From: Larus michahellis
Lineage: Eukaryota; Chordata; Aves; Charadriiformes; Laridae
NCBI RefSeq assembly: GCF_964199755.1
Contig: NC_133903.1
Location: 4,357,001 to 4,421,000, forward strand
Length of the DNA: 64,000 nt
Direction of reading: 5' to 3'
Below the pieces are notes generated by a model. It made no database searches. It was not told the origin of the DNA and saw nothing but the letters and a program-made list of their open reading frames with translations. The position numbers and the translations under genes are program-made. Shown piece by piece: positions 13,801-25,200 of this stretch; position 1 is the first letter of the stretch, and the number at the start of each line of letters is the position of its first letter.

Positions 13801-14774
13801 TCTGCCACAGGTTGCTCCAATTGTGGTGCAATCTGTTGGTCACCTTCCCTTTCCTCATCTCCTCTGTCCTAGTATTAGCTAATCTGATTTGCTGTTCCCT
13901 AAAAATTATTCCATTCGCTTTCCTTCTGCTTGCCCTGAGCACATCTGCTTTTGCTTCAGGTCTGGGCTATTGGAGAGTACATGTCTGTGTCCTACGACAA
14001 GCGCTGCACTGTGGAGCAGATCAGCCGGTTCTTCGAGACTCTAGAGGCCATGCTGTTCGAAATCACCCAGCTCCGGCCACTAGCCAGCACCCCCAGCTAC
14101 GCACCCCGTGCCATCAGTGTCCTTATGGCTACCTTGACCAAGTTGGCAGCTCGCAGCCAAGACTTGATCCCCAGGTGAGGAGGGGTGGTGGGGAAGGGCA
14201 AAGGGCTGAAACGTGCAGATCTCATGGTTCCAAACACAGATGTTTGCTAGTGTTAAATCATCAACCTCGGCAGCCAATTGAACCTGAAACTGAAACAGGA
14301 CAGAGGAAACAAGCTGTGGAGGAGCCCGGTTTGGGGAAGTGGGATTCATCTCCTGACTAACACCCTGCGCATCAGGAGGAGGGGGTGGGTGGCATCTGGT
14401 GTTCACCTACAACAGAGACTTTTGGAGCACATAGGCTTTAAGTAGTGACCTTGCTGGATGAAGAGGTCCTGCCAACTGCTGTCCATGTCCTTCTCTCCTG
14501 CAGAGTGTCCATGTTCCTGTCCAAGATGAGGACATTTGTCCAGAGCCCTGCTGTCACCTCTGTTTACTCCAAGGAGGACCTTGAGGAGATCCTTATCCGG
14601 GCAACTGAGCTCATGAACCTACTGAAAATGCCGAGTGTGGCTCAGTTTGTGTTCACGCCGCCTGTGGACGTGGCCAGTACACGGTTTCAGAGAGAGGTGA
14701 ATGATTCCCTCCCTTTTGCCCTGAGAATAGTCACCCGGCTCCTAGAGCCAGCCCCTGGCTTCGTGCCAGGGTGA
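4503..14774 (+). CDS. AP5Z1: AP-5 complex subunit zeta-1, complete, 17 coding exons
   Basis: This encodes the zeta (large) subunit of the fifth adaptor-protein complex. AP-5 works at late endosomes/lysosomes with SPG11 and SPG15; human AP5Z1 is the SPG48 spastic-paraplegia gene (family knowledge). Coding exons: 4503-4543, 4723-4860, 5239-5425, 7542-7686, 8409-8521, 9022-9190, 9634-9774, 10171-10208, 10288-10450, 10720-10898, 11417-11559, 12400-12549, 12778-12889, 13286-13383, 13648-13780, 13960-14174, 14504-14774. All introns are GT-AG with compatible phases. The exons sum to 2,436 nt, giving 811 aa (human 807 as recalled). Recognisable blocks include [10 protein letters not shown] (exon 3), [13 protein letters not shown] (exon 7), LAWNSPPL (exon 11), WAIGEY then RCTVEQI (exon 16) and [11 protein letters not shown] (exon 17). 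The sequence looks helical and solenoid-like, with no signal peptide or membrane segment. I chose the start because it matches the family N-terminus (MF-x-A-x-AES) and has G at -3. Confidence 0.95.
9634..9774 (+). CDS. AP5Z1: AP5Z1 coding exon 7, possible alternative 5' extension
   Basis: The exon carries the conserved run RLLPP-x-x-RLRE then [13 protein letters not shown]. The acceptor at 9632-9633 (TTCTGTAG) gives the best alignment to the human protein. A more pyrimidine-rich acceptor (CTCTTCACAG) ends at 9534. Using it would add exactly 99 nt (33 codons), all open and in frame. I chose the shorter form because the extension has no counterpart I recall in the human protein. Confidence 0.75.
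14504..14774 (+). CDS. AP5Z1: AP5Z1 terminal coding exon 17 and stop
   Basis: This last exon encodes the conserved C-terminus, with SKMRTF near its start and [19 protein letters not shown] in the middle. It ends PGFVPG followed by TGA at 14772-14774, closely parallel to the human end. The acceptor is a strong TTCTCTCCTGCAG. Confidence 0.93.
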
Positions 14775-15315
14775 GGGCACGAGGTTTCTGAGAGGCTCCA
14801 GCCTCTGTTGTAACTCGTCGGACACTGCTGATGGCTCAAGGCTGAGGCCCTGCCCTGAACTGGAAATGAGGAACAAGTGGTTGTGTGAATGAAGCAGAAA
14901 ACAGGAATAAGTAGAGCTGAGGCAGCTCTTCTGGTCTGAGGCCGTTTGTATTTCTGTCTCCTTGCGCCCGTTGCTTCTCTGTCTCCTAAGCTTGTCTTCT
15001 CTCTCCCTGGCCAGTATGGATTGAAAATCCCAGTGGATTTGTGTGAGTGTGACAGGAGAGTGAGTGCATGCATTAATACCCTGCCAGCACAGCATGCCCC
15101 TTTGGAGACGTACTTCTTCCCTCCCCTTTGCCCTCGCTATGCCCTGGCTATGCATGTGCTGCTTTTATTGCCCCTCTGCTCGCAGCGGATCAGCCAAGCA
15201 AAGGCCTGGGCGAGGTGGAGAAAGCAGAAGCGACTCCATTAAGTCTGCTGTGAGCCCTCGCCGCTCTTCTGTCTTACCATCAGAGCGAACGTGTCGAGAT
15301 CCAAGAGACAGCTAC
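14775..15315 (+). other. AP5Z1: AP5Z1 3' UTR and convergent gap to RADIL
   Basis: This follows the AP5Z1 stop with no further coding exon. I found no canonical + strand AATAAA here: only AATAAG near 14,905, with the first full AATAAA near 16,758, inside the RADIL 3' UTR. AP5Z1 therefore either uses a weak signal or its transcript overlaps the tail of RADIL on the opposite strand. Confidence 0.55.
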
Positions 15316-15335
15316 CAGACGGGAGCTTAGAGAGA

Positions 15336-15354
15336 TTTATTGATCCGGTTTATT
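15336..15354 (-). terminator. RADIL: Tandem poly(A) signals of RADIL
   Basis: Two AATAAA hexamers on the minus strand (15349-15354, then 15336-15341), only 7 bases apart, lie downstream of the RADIL stop. They are the last canonical minus-strand signals before the AP5Z1 coding region and so the likely major cleavage site. Confidence 0.65.
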
Positions 15355-15544
15355 TTTGACACCAAGAGCGTTTCTTAACATACATCAGCCCCGTGTCAAA
15401 CAGGCGCCATGCTGTGTTCTGTATCTGCATGAGAAGTTTATACACATTCGAGCTGTACAAGTATTAACAGACGGGGGAAGTAAACACGTCCCACTGCTCC
15501 TCCCAGGAGAAGCAAGCCCTCATGCACACTAGTAAATAGCTGGA

Positions 15545-15550
15545 TTTATT
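15545..15550 (-). terminator. RADIL: Alternative RADIL poly(A) signal
   Basis: AATAAA on the minus strand about 200 bases upstream (in transcript sense) of the tandem pair at 15,336-15,354. It could support a slightly shorter RADIL 3' UTR. Confidence 0.4.
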
Positions 15551-17527
15551 TACAACCTGTTTCAATACCTGACTGCACCGTGAGCAACGCACAGCTCCGG
15601 GGCTGTTTCCCACCTCCAGGGGTGCCTGGAGAGTTGGGCGCAGTGGGGAGCGTTGGTACCTCTGGAACTTGCCAGGGTGCAGTTCCAACACTGTCTAGTG
15701 CAAACCAAGCCTCCCCCGAGCCCTGGCTCCCGGGCAGAGGGGAGCGAGGAGGGCATGCAGTTCGCCACGGGGCTCTAGCCTCCTGCCCTACAAGCCCGTC
15801 GAGCTCCATGGAGGATGGTTAGGCCACCGGACCTACTTGATTCAAAGTGGAGTGAATCCCCAGGAGCCCTGTGGGGCCCTGAGCCTTTGCCGGCCTGCCT
15901 GGTGCAGCTGAGTCGGTGGCGGGAGGGATGCGTGGTTTACGGTCCCTGCTTGGGGCGGCACCCCAGGCCCCTTGGCGTGAGCACGGCCTAGCAGAGGAGC
16001 AAGGCACTAGTGTCTCAGGTGAAGGTCTGTCTTGCCCTGGAAAAGGCGAGCCAGGCTGCGTGGAAACCCAGTAGCGGAGTGTTTCCCCTGTGTGGATTAT
16101 TCCGACATCTCTCTCCTTCCGCAAAGTGCAAGATTTAAGCACAGAAACCAAAACTACAGCAGTGAAGTATCCGAGGTTTAATTAAGGCCAACCCTGTTAA
16201 GCATCCCTTTTTTTAGCATCACAATCCTCGGAGCGCTGCTGTTGTGAGATGCCGTGTGAACACCTGATTTGCTGCCAGAGCCTAGCCCATGCTGGTTTAA
16301 GCGCAGGGTGCGATGTGGGGCTTTGCAGCAGGCTGTTTTAATAGGGTTTGGCTAAACTAGGTCTCGGTATCTCTCTATATGTGGAAATCAGGTTGGTTTT
16401 ATCCCGTTCATGTTGCTAAAAGCAGAGGGAGGACTGTGCAGGCAGGAGGCCGGGTGTGCAGGGAACGGCCAGCCGCACGGTGGAGCTGCCAGCTCGGCTC
16501 CGCTGCCTTTGGCAGGAGATGGCAGAGCTTTTTCTGGGACGTTGAAGGCTGACCATCCAAAGGGAGCCTCTGCTGCCCGTCATCACCCGTCGGCACGTCA
16601 GCAGCACGGACTTCTGAGCCGCTCTGAGCTGGGCAGGAAAGAGGGCAGCCGTACAATGGCCTGGCAAAGCTCCTGCGTGGGGGAATTCTCCGCTGGTGAA
16701 CGTCCCGCGCTGCTGGGTCAGCCTTGGGGCCTTCTGCCAAGATGGTGGTGCCGAAGCAATAAATCTGCCGCATGAGCAAGGGCGAGAGAGTCCTTTTCTT
16801 CAAGGGGCTCCCCCCAGGACTTACGGGGAACTGCTGGTGGTGTCGGCCCTTTGCTGTGGCTGTTTCCCCTCCTGAAGCAGGGCTGGGGGCACCGTGCTTG
16901 CAGCCCAGCAGCAGAAAGGCACCTGACTTAGGGTATGGCACCGGGGAACTTCACTCCTAGCAATGCATCCCGCTTGGAACCCCGCTCCTGGGTGTGCTTG
17001 TGCTGTGCCTACCATCCCCAGAGCTGGGCACCCCTTTTCCAGCCTGATGTGCCAGCACCTCAGGTGGCCGCTGCCACAGCGAAGCCCAGGCCTGCCCCAC
17101 ACGCTCATCTTTAAATCCCAAAGGTGTTTCAAGCCTTCTGCCCGCCGACGGGAGAGATCACGCAGGGCTGCCGGCCTGGAGGAACGGAGGAGTCTGCCTA
17201 CAACCCCCGCGGAGGGAGCACCCCCTTCCTGCCCCCTGCCAGAGGGGATGAAGGAACAGGAAAGCTCCTCGGAAGGACGACACAGGGTATAAGATGAGGC
17301 CGGGCAATTGATCGGGAATGATGCTCCCAGCCAGTGCGCTGGGAGAAGCGTGCACCACCCTTCCATGTCCTTTCCTCCACTGCAGCACAGGGGCAAGGCG
17401 TCGAAAAGCAAACCGAGGGCGGTTGTGGAGTCCTGGTCCTCCCTCTTGCGCTCCAGGCTCCCCGGGGTCAGCCTTCACCAGAGCTGCACCCCCGAGCCGC
17501 TGCAGAAGGACCCTTGTACCACAAGGA

Positions 17528-19263
17528 CTAGGAGGAAGAGGAGCTGGAACTGATTTTTTTGGCTATTTCCATGTCCGACTTGGCAACCAGAAACCGCAGC
17601 TTCTTCCCTCCGGAGCGGATGAGGTCCACCGCGCTGCAGAGAGCGGCAACAGCGACAGAGGGGTGAATTCTGGCTCCCCACGGGCTGGCAGCCCCCGCCA
17701 TGGGAGCCTTGCCGGGTCACAGACATTTTGCAAAACAACCCCATTTACAAAACACCTGCACCCTCTGCCCCGCGCCTGCTTGGTGTTACAAGCAGGGGCT
17801 GTTTCTCTCCTGCATGTAGCTTTTTGGGGAGCCCGGCTTTCACCCAAGTGCTGCCAGGACGAGGGCAAACAAGCCCTGAGCTGCTCTGCCCCGTGGGCAC
17901 CTGGGCTCTGCCCTGGGCAGCCAGGCAGGGTGCGAGCTGCTCCATCCCACCGCCTTCCAGAGGAGCACGTCTCCCAGACATGCTCTCCAGCTTTTGCTCC
18001 CTCTTCCAAACCCCTCCACCCAGCTGCTTTCCCCCCGTTTCCAGTGGCCTGGGCAGGTCCCTCCTCTCTCTGTGGCTTCCCCTGTACCGCAGCATCCTCT
18101 GCATTGCTGTCCAGGAGAGTAGCACCAGGCTCTCAGAGACCCTGTGCAGCTCTTTTTAGCTGTAAAACAGCTAAAAACTTGGACTTGACATTAACTCCCA
18201 CGGTGCTGATACCAGACTGGGCCCTCCGGCGAGGTGCCGCTCACCTTTGGTAGTCTGCCCCGATGAGACTGGTGCCATTGACAGCCAGGATGCGGTCCCC
18301 GATGGAGAGCCTGCCGTCGGCAGCCGCCGGGCTGTCCTCGATCAGGGTGCGGATGTAGATCCCGGGGGAGCAGAGAGGAGTGTGCTGTTGGCAGGGAAAG
18401 GCCGTGAGCGAGCAGCCAGGGCTGGGGCGAGGGGACACGAACGGTTTGCGGTTCCCAAGGGCCGAGCTCCCCAGGCAGGGCGACTGCCCCGCGGCTCACA
18501 GACAAGCGGGTGCCTGACAGGACCCTGGGGAACACGACGGCTGGGGACCGTGTCACTAACAGGACCGGGAAGGAAATGCAAACCTTCAGTTTTATATCTA
18601 TTTATACACAGAAAGGAGAGGTGGGGGCAATCTTTTCTCGTTCAGTTCCATTCAGAGTAAAGCAGTGTTAGCCTGCAGCCGTCTCGGGATGGGAGCGCCC
18701 TGCTCACGGCTGTCCCAGGGGCTGGGGGATGCCCTGTTTCCTCCTGACTAACGTGCTGCCATGAAAGGCCACTCAGTGGGACGATCCACCGCACCAAGCA
18801 AGCGCCGTCACTGGTGGAGCCGTTCTGGCACCCTGCGAGCCTCCCTGCTCCCCTCCGCTTCCCTTGCCACCCGCCGAAGGGTGGAGAGAAGACCTCAGCT
18901 GAGTCATTTTCCTTCCACAAGAGCGCTGAGCCTGTTCTCTCCAGCTGCAGGACAGCTGTGCGTGCACAGCACACCACCCAGGAGCGGGGGATCTGTTCCT
19001 CCCTAGAGATCACTGTGCCTCATGTTCCCCGGGAGAAGCAGCCTAGCTCCCGTGGGAAGCCATCAGCTTCTTTGCCGGCTTTTCTTGGGGTGTAAAACAC
19101 GTCCCGCTCCAGTTATTTGGAGGGGCATCAGCCCCGTCCCGCAGTCGATGTGAACTCACCAAGCCGTCGATCAGCCCCATCCCCAGCCCGATGGGTCCTC
19201 TCTCCAGCTCCACCACGAAGACGTAGCAGAAGTCATCAGTGGCAGAGCTGCGGCTGGAAGACT
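17528..19263 (-). CDS. RADIL: RADIL exons 13-15: PDZ domain and C-terminus
   Basis: Exons 19263-19160, 18384-18245 and 17633-17528 form a PDZ domain. Landmarks are [15 protein letters not shown], the carboxylate-binding loop [52 protein letters not shown] and LRFLVAKSD. Stop codon TAG is at 17530-17528. The tail after AKKI is only serines, unlike the human ending. The family's PDZ domain scaffolds partners of the Rap/adhesion pathway. Confidence 0.9.
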
Positions 19264-22200
19264 CTGGCGTGGGGTAGTCGTAGGGGGTCGGTGAGCATCC
19301 TGGCAGCGGGGAGACCGGCTTACCGCTCTGCCATCGCCCAAACCCAGCCTCGCGACCTCCCACAGAAAGCTGTCCCCCAAAACCCCATCAAAGCCCACCC
19401 AGAGCCGGTTTTCTGCTGGGGCAGGAGGTGGGTGAGATGCTCTGTTTGCTCTCACCTGCCCCGTCCCCTGCAGGAACCGTGTGTGCAGGGAGGGCTGCGC
19501 AGGGGAACGGCAGCAAACACCCCCCTGCCCCAATCCTGCACCCCCAAAGCAGGGCAGCACTGGCTTTCGGTACCTTCGGGGGTGCTGCCTTTGGTGCCGT
19601 TCATCCCGTTCCTCCGGGGGTCCTGCAGCCCCTTGCCGGTGCCTTGCGGGGACTCTGGGCTCCCGGAGTCAAAGTTCAGGGGCGTGGTGGGGGGTGTCAG
19701 CAGACAGGAGGGGTCTGTGGGCGCCGTGCCGGCCTTGGGGGCCGGACCCCTGCCCAGCTGCAGCTGCTTGAGCTTCTCCTGGAGCTGGGGCTCGCCGGCG
19801 GGGGGCTCGCAGGGGCAGCCGTTGGTGGCCAAGCAGAGCTGGGGAGCCCCCTCTGCCTCCGGCTCGGCGCAGCCCCCCAGGGAGCAGAAGTCCTCCTGGG
19901 TGATGATGCTCCCCAGGGCAGCGGCCGGGCTCTCGCTCACCTCCAAGGCTTCTGGCGTTGCACATGCCTCTTTCTTAAGAAGGAGAAAAATCCTCTGTGG
20001 GACCCCCAACGGGTGCCTTTCACACCCTGCCTGCACCCCACCACCCCGTCTGCTTCGCAGGCAGGACAGCTGCCAGCTCCAGCCAAAGCCTTGGAAATTG
20101 GGACACTACCAGGGCTTGTCCTGGCTTCCCAGCACAGCTCCCGCACCCCAGGTTTGCAGCCAGGGCCGTGCTGGAGACAGTCACAGCCAGCCAGGAGGGG
20201 ACTGCTGGTCATGTCCCTGCTGGGGAATGTCACTGGAGGGGGACGCGGAGAGAGCACGGCTCCTCCTGTGGCCCCAGAGCTGGGTGACGTGGCCCCAGGG
20301 TGACAGGAGGAGGTAGCGGTGCCTGTGGGTGCCGCGGCAGATGGGGACAGGGCGGGAGAGAAGGGGCCCTGCTGAAGGGACATCCTCCCCAGGGAGCTGG
20401 GGACGGACGGCAGCTGAGCTTGGCACCCGCAGCACGTCTCGCCCTCCCTGTGCTTTATAAGGCATTAGCTAATTAGTGCTTTAGTGCGAGCCTGCCTGGC
20501 CACGCGGGCAGGGCGCAGGGCAGGGAGGACGGTGGGACGCGCGGGGAGAAGGGGAGCGCTGCCCGCGGCCATCCCCATCTCCTCCCTCCTCCCCACTAAC
20601 GAGATTTGCCGGGACGAGCCTGTCCTTCCCGCTCACCTCCCCGCACCCCCAGGCTGGGGGATTAGCAGCACTAATCCTTCCAGCAGCTCGACGTGAGGGC
20701 ATGGCCGCAGCCCCGGGCTGCAGGAGAGGGCAGTGAGCCCTTCTCACCAGGCTTGGAGGGGCTCCAGAGGGACCTGAGACCCTCCTGCCCACCCAGGAGA
20801 GGAACAGCCCCTCCGTGGGGTACAGGTTACCTTTGGGGGTGCTGAGCCCGGCCCCTCGCCGGCGTGGGGGCTCTTGCTCTGCAGGCTCCAGAGGAAGTGG
20901 CGGATGTAAAGGAGGTGCCGGTAGATGTTGTCATCCAACGTCTCCACCTCCAGGTCCACTTTGAAGCCCCCGCTGGGCAGGATGATGGGGGGGTGGTTGT
21001 CGAAGGACTCCAACATCTCATCTGAAAGGTGGAGGGAAGGAGGGATGGAGGCTAGCGCTGGCCCGGGCTACACCCCGCTCCTGCACCCCGTCTCTCGGCC
21101 ACGTGCGATCTCCCAGCTAGGATAGGGGACACGGCGAGCTGCGAGGCAGCAGCATCCCTCACTTGGGGACACAGAAATGGCCCCAAACCCTTCTGAGCGC
21201 GCTTTGCATCCTCTGCCATACCCGAACGGCGGGGCCGTGGTTATTCCCCATTGCTGCAGTTACTCCAGGAGCCCCAGGGAGGGGAAGGGAATTAATTGCC
21301 GGTTTGGTTTGTACATAAAAACCTTGGAGGGAGCCGGTGGGTGAGCAGAGTGTGGTGACCAGAGCAGCGCCTTGCGCGATGCCAGGGGCTCACCGGGCTG
21401 GAAGGCGGCGGGGGTCTCCTCCTCGCCGGGCTGCCACGCTGCGATGCAGCCCATGTCCATCACCGCCTGGCACTGGCTCAGCACCCGGTGGAGCTGCGCG
21501 GGGCTCAGCGCCGGGAACTCGGCTCGCAGGGACGGCCAGGTCATCTGGGCGAGGAGACAGAGCATGGGGCGAGCAGCCGCTTTCTCCGAGGGGAAGGGGC
21601 TCACAAGGGGGATGGGAGGGAGAAGCCGGGCAAGACGGAGTGTGCCTGAGCATCCCCTTGGTACTGCCCACTCAGGGACCCACCACCCTGTGACAGGTGG
21701 CAGAAGAAGGACCCCGTTCTGCAGGCACCCCCAAACGCTGAGCGGGGTCTCTCCTGCCTGTGCCCCGCCTCGACACCGCGAGCCCCCAGCACCGCTCACC
21801 TGGACCAGCTGGGAGCCGGGCATGGCCAGCAGGTTGGCCACGCTGACGAGTTTGGCGAAGAACTGCTGGGCCAGCTGCTCGAAGCCGGCGCCGCGCAGCC
21901 ACTCCAGGAGCAGCCGCACGCTGGCCCGCAGCTTCACCCCCTGCGACCAGTGGAAGCAGCCGAGAGAGGAGCCTGCGGAGGCAAAACACCCGTCAGCACG
22001 TGCCGGGGAGCAGCCCCCTGCTCCCCCCATCCTCCAGCCGGAGCCCAGACCCTGCCCCAGGGCAGCAAAATAGATCCAGGTTAATGTCCCCAGGCCACGG
22101 AGATGCTGGGAGGGCTGGAGCCCCTCTGCTGTGAGGACAGGCTGAGAGAGCTGGGGGGGTTCAGCCTGGAGGAGAGAAGGCTCCGGGGAGACCTTGGAGC

Positions 22201-25200
22201 CCCTTCCAGTCCCTAAAGGGGCTCCATGAGAGATGGGGAGGGACTCTGGATCAGGAAGGGGAGTGATAGGACAAGAGGGAACAGTTTTAAACTGGAAGAG
22301 GGGAGATTTAGATGAGATATTAGGAAGAAATTCTTTGCTGTGAGGGCGGTGAGGCACTGGAACACGTTGCCCAGAGAAGCTGTGGCTGCCCCATCCCTGG
22401 AGGGGTTCAAGGCCAGGCTGGACGGGGCTTGGAGCAACCTGGGCTGGTGGGAGGTGTCCCTGCCCAGGGCAGGGGGTGGCACTGGGTGGGCTTTAAGGTC
22501 CCTTCCAACCCAAACCATTCTGGGATTCTATAATCCCGTAGCTGTAATCCCTGGTATTGGCTGGACTTCGCCTGGCACTAACAGCAGGCAATGGGGCCAC
22601 TGAGTTAATGAGGGCTAATGAGCACCTCAATTACAAAGCAGGATGCACTCGTTTATTAACGAGCTGCCCCTCTGAATTGCTCTCAGCCGCCTCTGCTCAG
22701 GCTCACAAGGGCAGTGCTCCTGCAGGGGTGAGGATGGGACACTTGCGGGGTTAAACCCTTCCTGGCAATGGGAGACCCCGGAGGTAGCAGCTGGGTCTGC
22801 ACCTGGCCCCCCCCCCATAGCAGTGCTGAGACCTGCCCACCTCCAGCCCCCTCAAGCTGCCTGAAGCCCCCTCCCTCCTGTACCCCCCCGAGGTGGCACT
22901 GGGATGGACTGGGGAGCGGGGGAGCTCCCCGAGGGTTACCCAGTCCGGGCTGGTGTTCGAGCAGGACTGACCCTTGTCCAGGAGCTGGTTGAAGAGCAGG
23001 GTGTTGGAGAAGAAGAAGAGGTAGGCAAACATCTGGGAGGTGATCTCCGGGTGCACTTCGTGCTGGCGGAGCAGGTCCAGCGCCGCCTGGTAGATGAGCA
23101 CGACCCTGCGGAGCTCCTCGGGCAGCGGGGGGGACGCCCGCCAGCTCTCCCGGCACTCATTCTGGAAGGGGTTGCACTCCAGCAGGGCAGGGAGCGACAC
23201 GTACAGACACTGCGGGGAGAGCAGCAACTTCACAGCACACTGATTTGGGGGGGGGGGGGTTGGTTTGGTTTTTTGTTTTTTTTTTTTCCCATGAGCCAAA
23301 CCCTTCTGACCCAGCAAACCCCGCTGGCGCTGCTCCAGCAGGGGGCTGATCCTGCTTACCCCCTGCCTCCACGCGCTCCGGTGTTGTGCAAGTGTTTTAA
23401 AAAAAAAAAAATATATATATATATACACATATATATATATGAACGTGCCCATTGCTTTTAGCAGCCGGAGGTGACGGCGTGGGACAGCTCAGGGATCTGA
23501 AAACTGACCTGACCGAAGCTGCTCGGTTGGGCACGAGGGTGTAAGTAAAACCAGGGCTGATGGGGACGGCCTTTCCCTGTCGCTTCAACGGGAGAGCAGC
23601 TCCTGGCGCCCACCTCCGCCGAGGCGAGGGTGCCGGGGAGGCGGGTGCTGCTCCGGCAGAGCGGGAGCATCCCCTGCGTCCCTGCATCCCGACACGCCAG
23701 CGGAGGGGCAGGTCCGTCCCGCACACAGCAGCCTTTCTCCTGCCTCACACTGCCCGCTCTGTTCCCCGCTCCCGATGCCGCCCGGCTCTCGCCGTCCAAC
23801 GGCGACGCTCCAGGGGCCCCTTTCCATCGCGCCCTGAATCGCACCATTATGCCGCGCCGGCCGCAGCCAAGCAGCTCTCCCCAAACGAGCCGCTGCACTG
23901 CAGGCAGGGAAACACGCCGCAGTAATTCAATACTTTTCCTGGGCTGCGACCAAAAATCGGGGCACTTCAGCCCAAAGGAAAACACCTCGGCGCGACGCAA
24001 CTGCCAACAAGTAAAAGCTTAAAAAAAAAAAAAAAAAAAAAACCCAAAACCTCCTGCACGGCCCGAGAACGCTGCTGGGGATGCTCGTGCTGGCCCCATG
24101 GGATGCTGCCGCCCTTCCCGGGGAGCACGTACCTTGGAGATGTAGTAGACGCACTGCTGGAAGGTGTACATGACCACCTCCTCCAGCACCGTCATCGCCT
24201 CCTCGCTGGCTGTGATGGTCGAGGAGAACAGGGACTCCTTGGAGCCTACGGGGTGGAGAGGAGGATGGGGGGGGGCAAACCTGCAGCAGCAAAGCCGAAT
24301 TCACCGCTCCCCAAATCCCCGGGGTTGGGGGGGTTATTAGTGCTCCTGGGCTGGCAGCACCACCGTGGCAGCCCCAGGAGGGGCCAGGAGGCTCCCCCCC
24401 GTCCCGGAGCACCCCCCTGCCGCCTCCCGGGGCTCACAGGGTGGGCTCTGCCCCGCAGGCACCTGCGGCTGCTCCCCTCCTTCCAGCAGCCCCTCTGGCC
24501 GACGGACTTTTTAACCTGCTGCATAGACCAGAACGTTTCTGGGGCTGATTTAATCCCTTTTTTCTTTTTTTTTTTTCCCCCCTCCTTTTTTTTTTTTTTT
24601 TTTTTTTTTCCTGGCACGAACACGAGCTCACCAGCCAGCAATTCTGCAGGGCTGCCTGCAAATCCCAGCATCCCCACAGCAGCCGAGGGGGGGGCAAAAA
24701 GCCACCCCCGAGGCATTAACCGCGAGCTGCCGTGGTTAGGGGATGGAAAAGGGACGTGGAAAGGGGATGCTCAGCTGCCAACGCAGCACAGCCCTGCCCC
24801 GACGCCGAGCAGCACCACGGCACAGCGCGGGGCTGCTCCTCCCGCGCGGATTACCCCAGAGATGTCCCTGCTGATGAGGATTATGGGGGGGTTAAAGGAG
24901 CATCTCGGGGGGCTTGCGAGCAGGGGTTAGTGGAGTAAAGTCATTCCGGCCGGAGAAGCAAGCAGGGCGCTGCCTCCAGCCCTACCTCTGACATCCAGCT
25001 CCTCCTCCATGCTCTGGATGTAGGTGGGCGACTTCTGCTGGATGAAGTAGAGGACCTCGATGGCGTTGGCCATCCAGAAGAGGATGTGCTGCAGGTCCGG
25101 GAGAAGGTCTGTGATGGAGAAGCAGGACAGGGTGGCGGGGTCCTGGCTGGGGAGACACAGCGGGTGTTAGGGCTGCTGCTCCTCGGCATCCCCACTCAAG

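Larger units (their letters stand above)
15316..17527 (-). other. RADIL: RADIL 3' UTR
   Basis: This runs from the RADIL stop (17,528) down to two closely spaced minus-strand AATAAA signals at 15349-15354 and 15336-15341, an expected 3' UTR of about 2.2 kb. Another minus-strand AATAAA at 15545-15550 could give a slightly shorter form. Open frames here on either strand are short and unspliced, and I see no repeat element. Confidence 0.65.

Noticed and set aside
19117..20316. 399-codon + strand open frame
   Set aside because: It lies antisense to RADIL exons 12-13 and their GC-rich introns. Pro/Ala/Gly/Arg-rich translation and the confirmed minus-strand exons make it a GC-driven shadow.
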